From Pseudomonadota bacterium (GTDB lineage: Bacteria; Pseudomonadota; Gammaproteobacteria; Burkholderiales; Burkholderiaceae_C), in NCBI GenBank assembly GCA_023435325.1, contig JAEYRT010000074.1, positions 1 to 32,685 on the forward strand: a stretch of DNA of 32,685 nt. Reading direction: 5' to 3'. The position numbers were made by a program, and so were the translations under genes. Under the pieces are notes generated by a model. That model saw only the letters and a list, made by a program, of their open reading frames with translations, searched no databases and was not told where the DNA came from. The first letter of the stretch is position 1, and every line of letters starts with the position of its first letter. Positions 32,395 to 32,685 of this stretch are shown one piece after another.

Positions 32395-32398
32395 AACA

Positions 32399-32410
32399 TT
32401 GTTGTAACAA
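32399..32410. promoter_or_regulatory. Short palindrome at the start of the regulator gene
   Basis: TTGTT (32399-32403) and AACAA (32406-32410) are perfect inverted copies separated by GT, 5 bp before the start codon at 32394. It could be an autoregulatory half-site pair or chance in an AT-rich leader. Confidence 0.25.
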
Positions 32411-32555
32411 AAAATTTCACATGGTGAGTAACGGCATCGCAAATGAATGCAAACACCGGTGGGCTTTCATGGAGCGCAGGCGCTCGGCATGGAACCAGTG
32501 TTAGTACTTGCTGCCCATACTGTATGGTTCCACATCATTCGGTAAAGAGTATGCG

Positions 32556-32685
32556 TTAACTTTCGTATTTTTCTCGACTGTCCGAAGTTTGCAACTTTCC
32601 GAGCGCCTCAAAAGGTAATTGCTGCTTGACCAGGATGACCGTGCAGGGAGCGTCACGCACCACGCGCATGGGGACGGTGGCAATC
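32556..32685 (-). CDS. Universal stress protein, C-terminal fragment (runs off the right edge)
   Basis: The last 42 residues of a protein whose start lies beyond the window. The segment IATVPMRVVRDAPCTVILVKQQLPFEAL matches the end of UspA-type domains, where G-S-V-x-x-x-V-x-x-x-A-P-C-P-V-L-L-V is conserved. A short polar tail (GKLQTSDSREKYES) precedes the TAA at 32556. UspA proteins are cytoplasmic nucleotide-binding stress proteins. The usual Gly-x-Gly loop is outside the window, so ATP binding cannot be judged. The 161 bp between it and the regulator gene must hold the regulator's promoter, but no clear one is seen. Confidence 0.7.
   Translation of the reverse strand, partial: IATVPMRVVRDAPCTVILVKQQLPFEALGKLQTSDSREKYES

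Overview
The window is a 32.7 kb piece of a GC-rich, densely coded bacterial chromosome. The gene families point to a betaproteobacterium of the Comamonadaceae, probably Comamonas or a close relative: a Bug/TctC periplasmic receptor, a DUF1840 protein, a polyhydroxyalkanoic-acid-system protein, a DUF2760-Hsp70 pair, a Fiu/YbiX-type iron locus, and palindromic repeats with a TAGCTGCYARCGCTT-like core that I recall from this family. Genus assignment is inference. I see no rRNA, tRNA, CRISPR array, transposase or phage gene.

Layout. Positions 1-2205 hold a truncated amino-acid-type periplasmic binding protein, a bactofilin-like repeat protein and about 580 bp of apparently noncoding DNA. Positions 2206-4857 hold DUF2760 followed by an Hsp70-family protein, ended by a strong terminator. 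Positions 5108-7903 hold a PHA-system protein, a membrane-anchored unknown, a cyclopropane-fatty-acid-synthase-like methyltransferase and a DUF1840 protein. From 7991 to 17908 everything is on the minus strand: a lone TctC receptor, then (in transcription order from 17908) an acyl-CoA synthetase, a complete Liv-type ABC importer (ATPase, two permeases, binding protein, ATPase) and a PaaK-like ligase. A Crp/Fnr-type regulator diverges from this cluster across a region carrying a near-perfect FNR box. The layout suggests an import-and-CoA-activation system for an unidentified carboxylic or aromatic acid under redox control.

Positions 19014-20579 hold an Arg/Gly-rich repeat protein and aquaporin Z. 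Positions 20778-25008 form an iron-related minus-strand group: a TonB-dependent catecholate-type receptor, a PiuC/YbiX 2-oxoglutarate hydroxylase and an FMN-dependent alpha-hydroxy-acid oxidase. A Fur box precedes the receptor, and the receptor is broken near its 3' end by a one-base frameshift. htpG diverges from it with a plausible sigma-32 promoter. After a small Gly/Val-rich lipoprotein, the last 5 kb is a signalling operon read leftwards: an OmpR-type regulator, a BarA-like hybrid kinase (HAMP-PAS-HisKA-HATPase-REC-HPt) and a REC-GGDEF protein whose active-site motif is degenerate (GGAEF) while its I-site is intact. The right edge carries the C-terminus of a universal stress protein.

Most striking for follow-up: the two-ligase Liv transporter cluster with its FNR box and perfect intercistronic hairpin; the probable in-frame capture of a dispersed palindromic repeat in the Hsp70 N-terminus; the EKIVE repeat tract of the DUF2760 protein; the bactofilin-like protein; and the GGAEF phosphorelay output.
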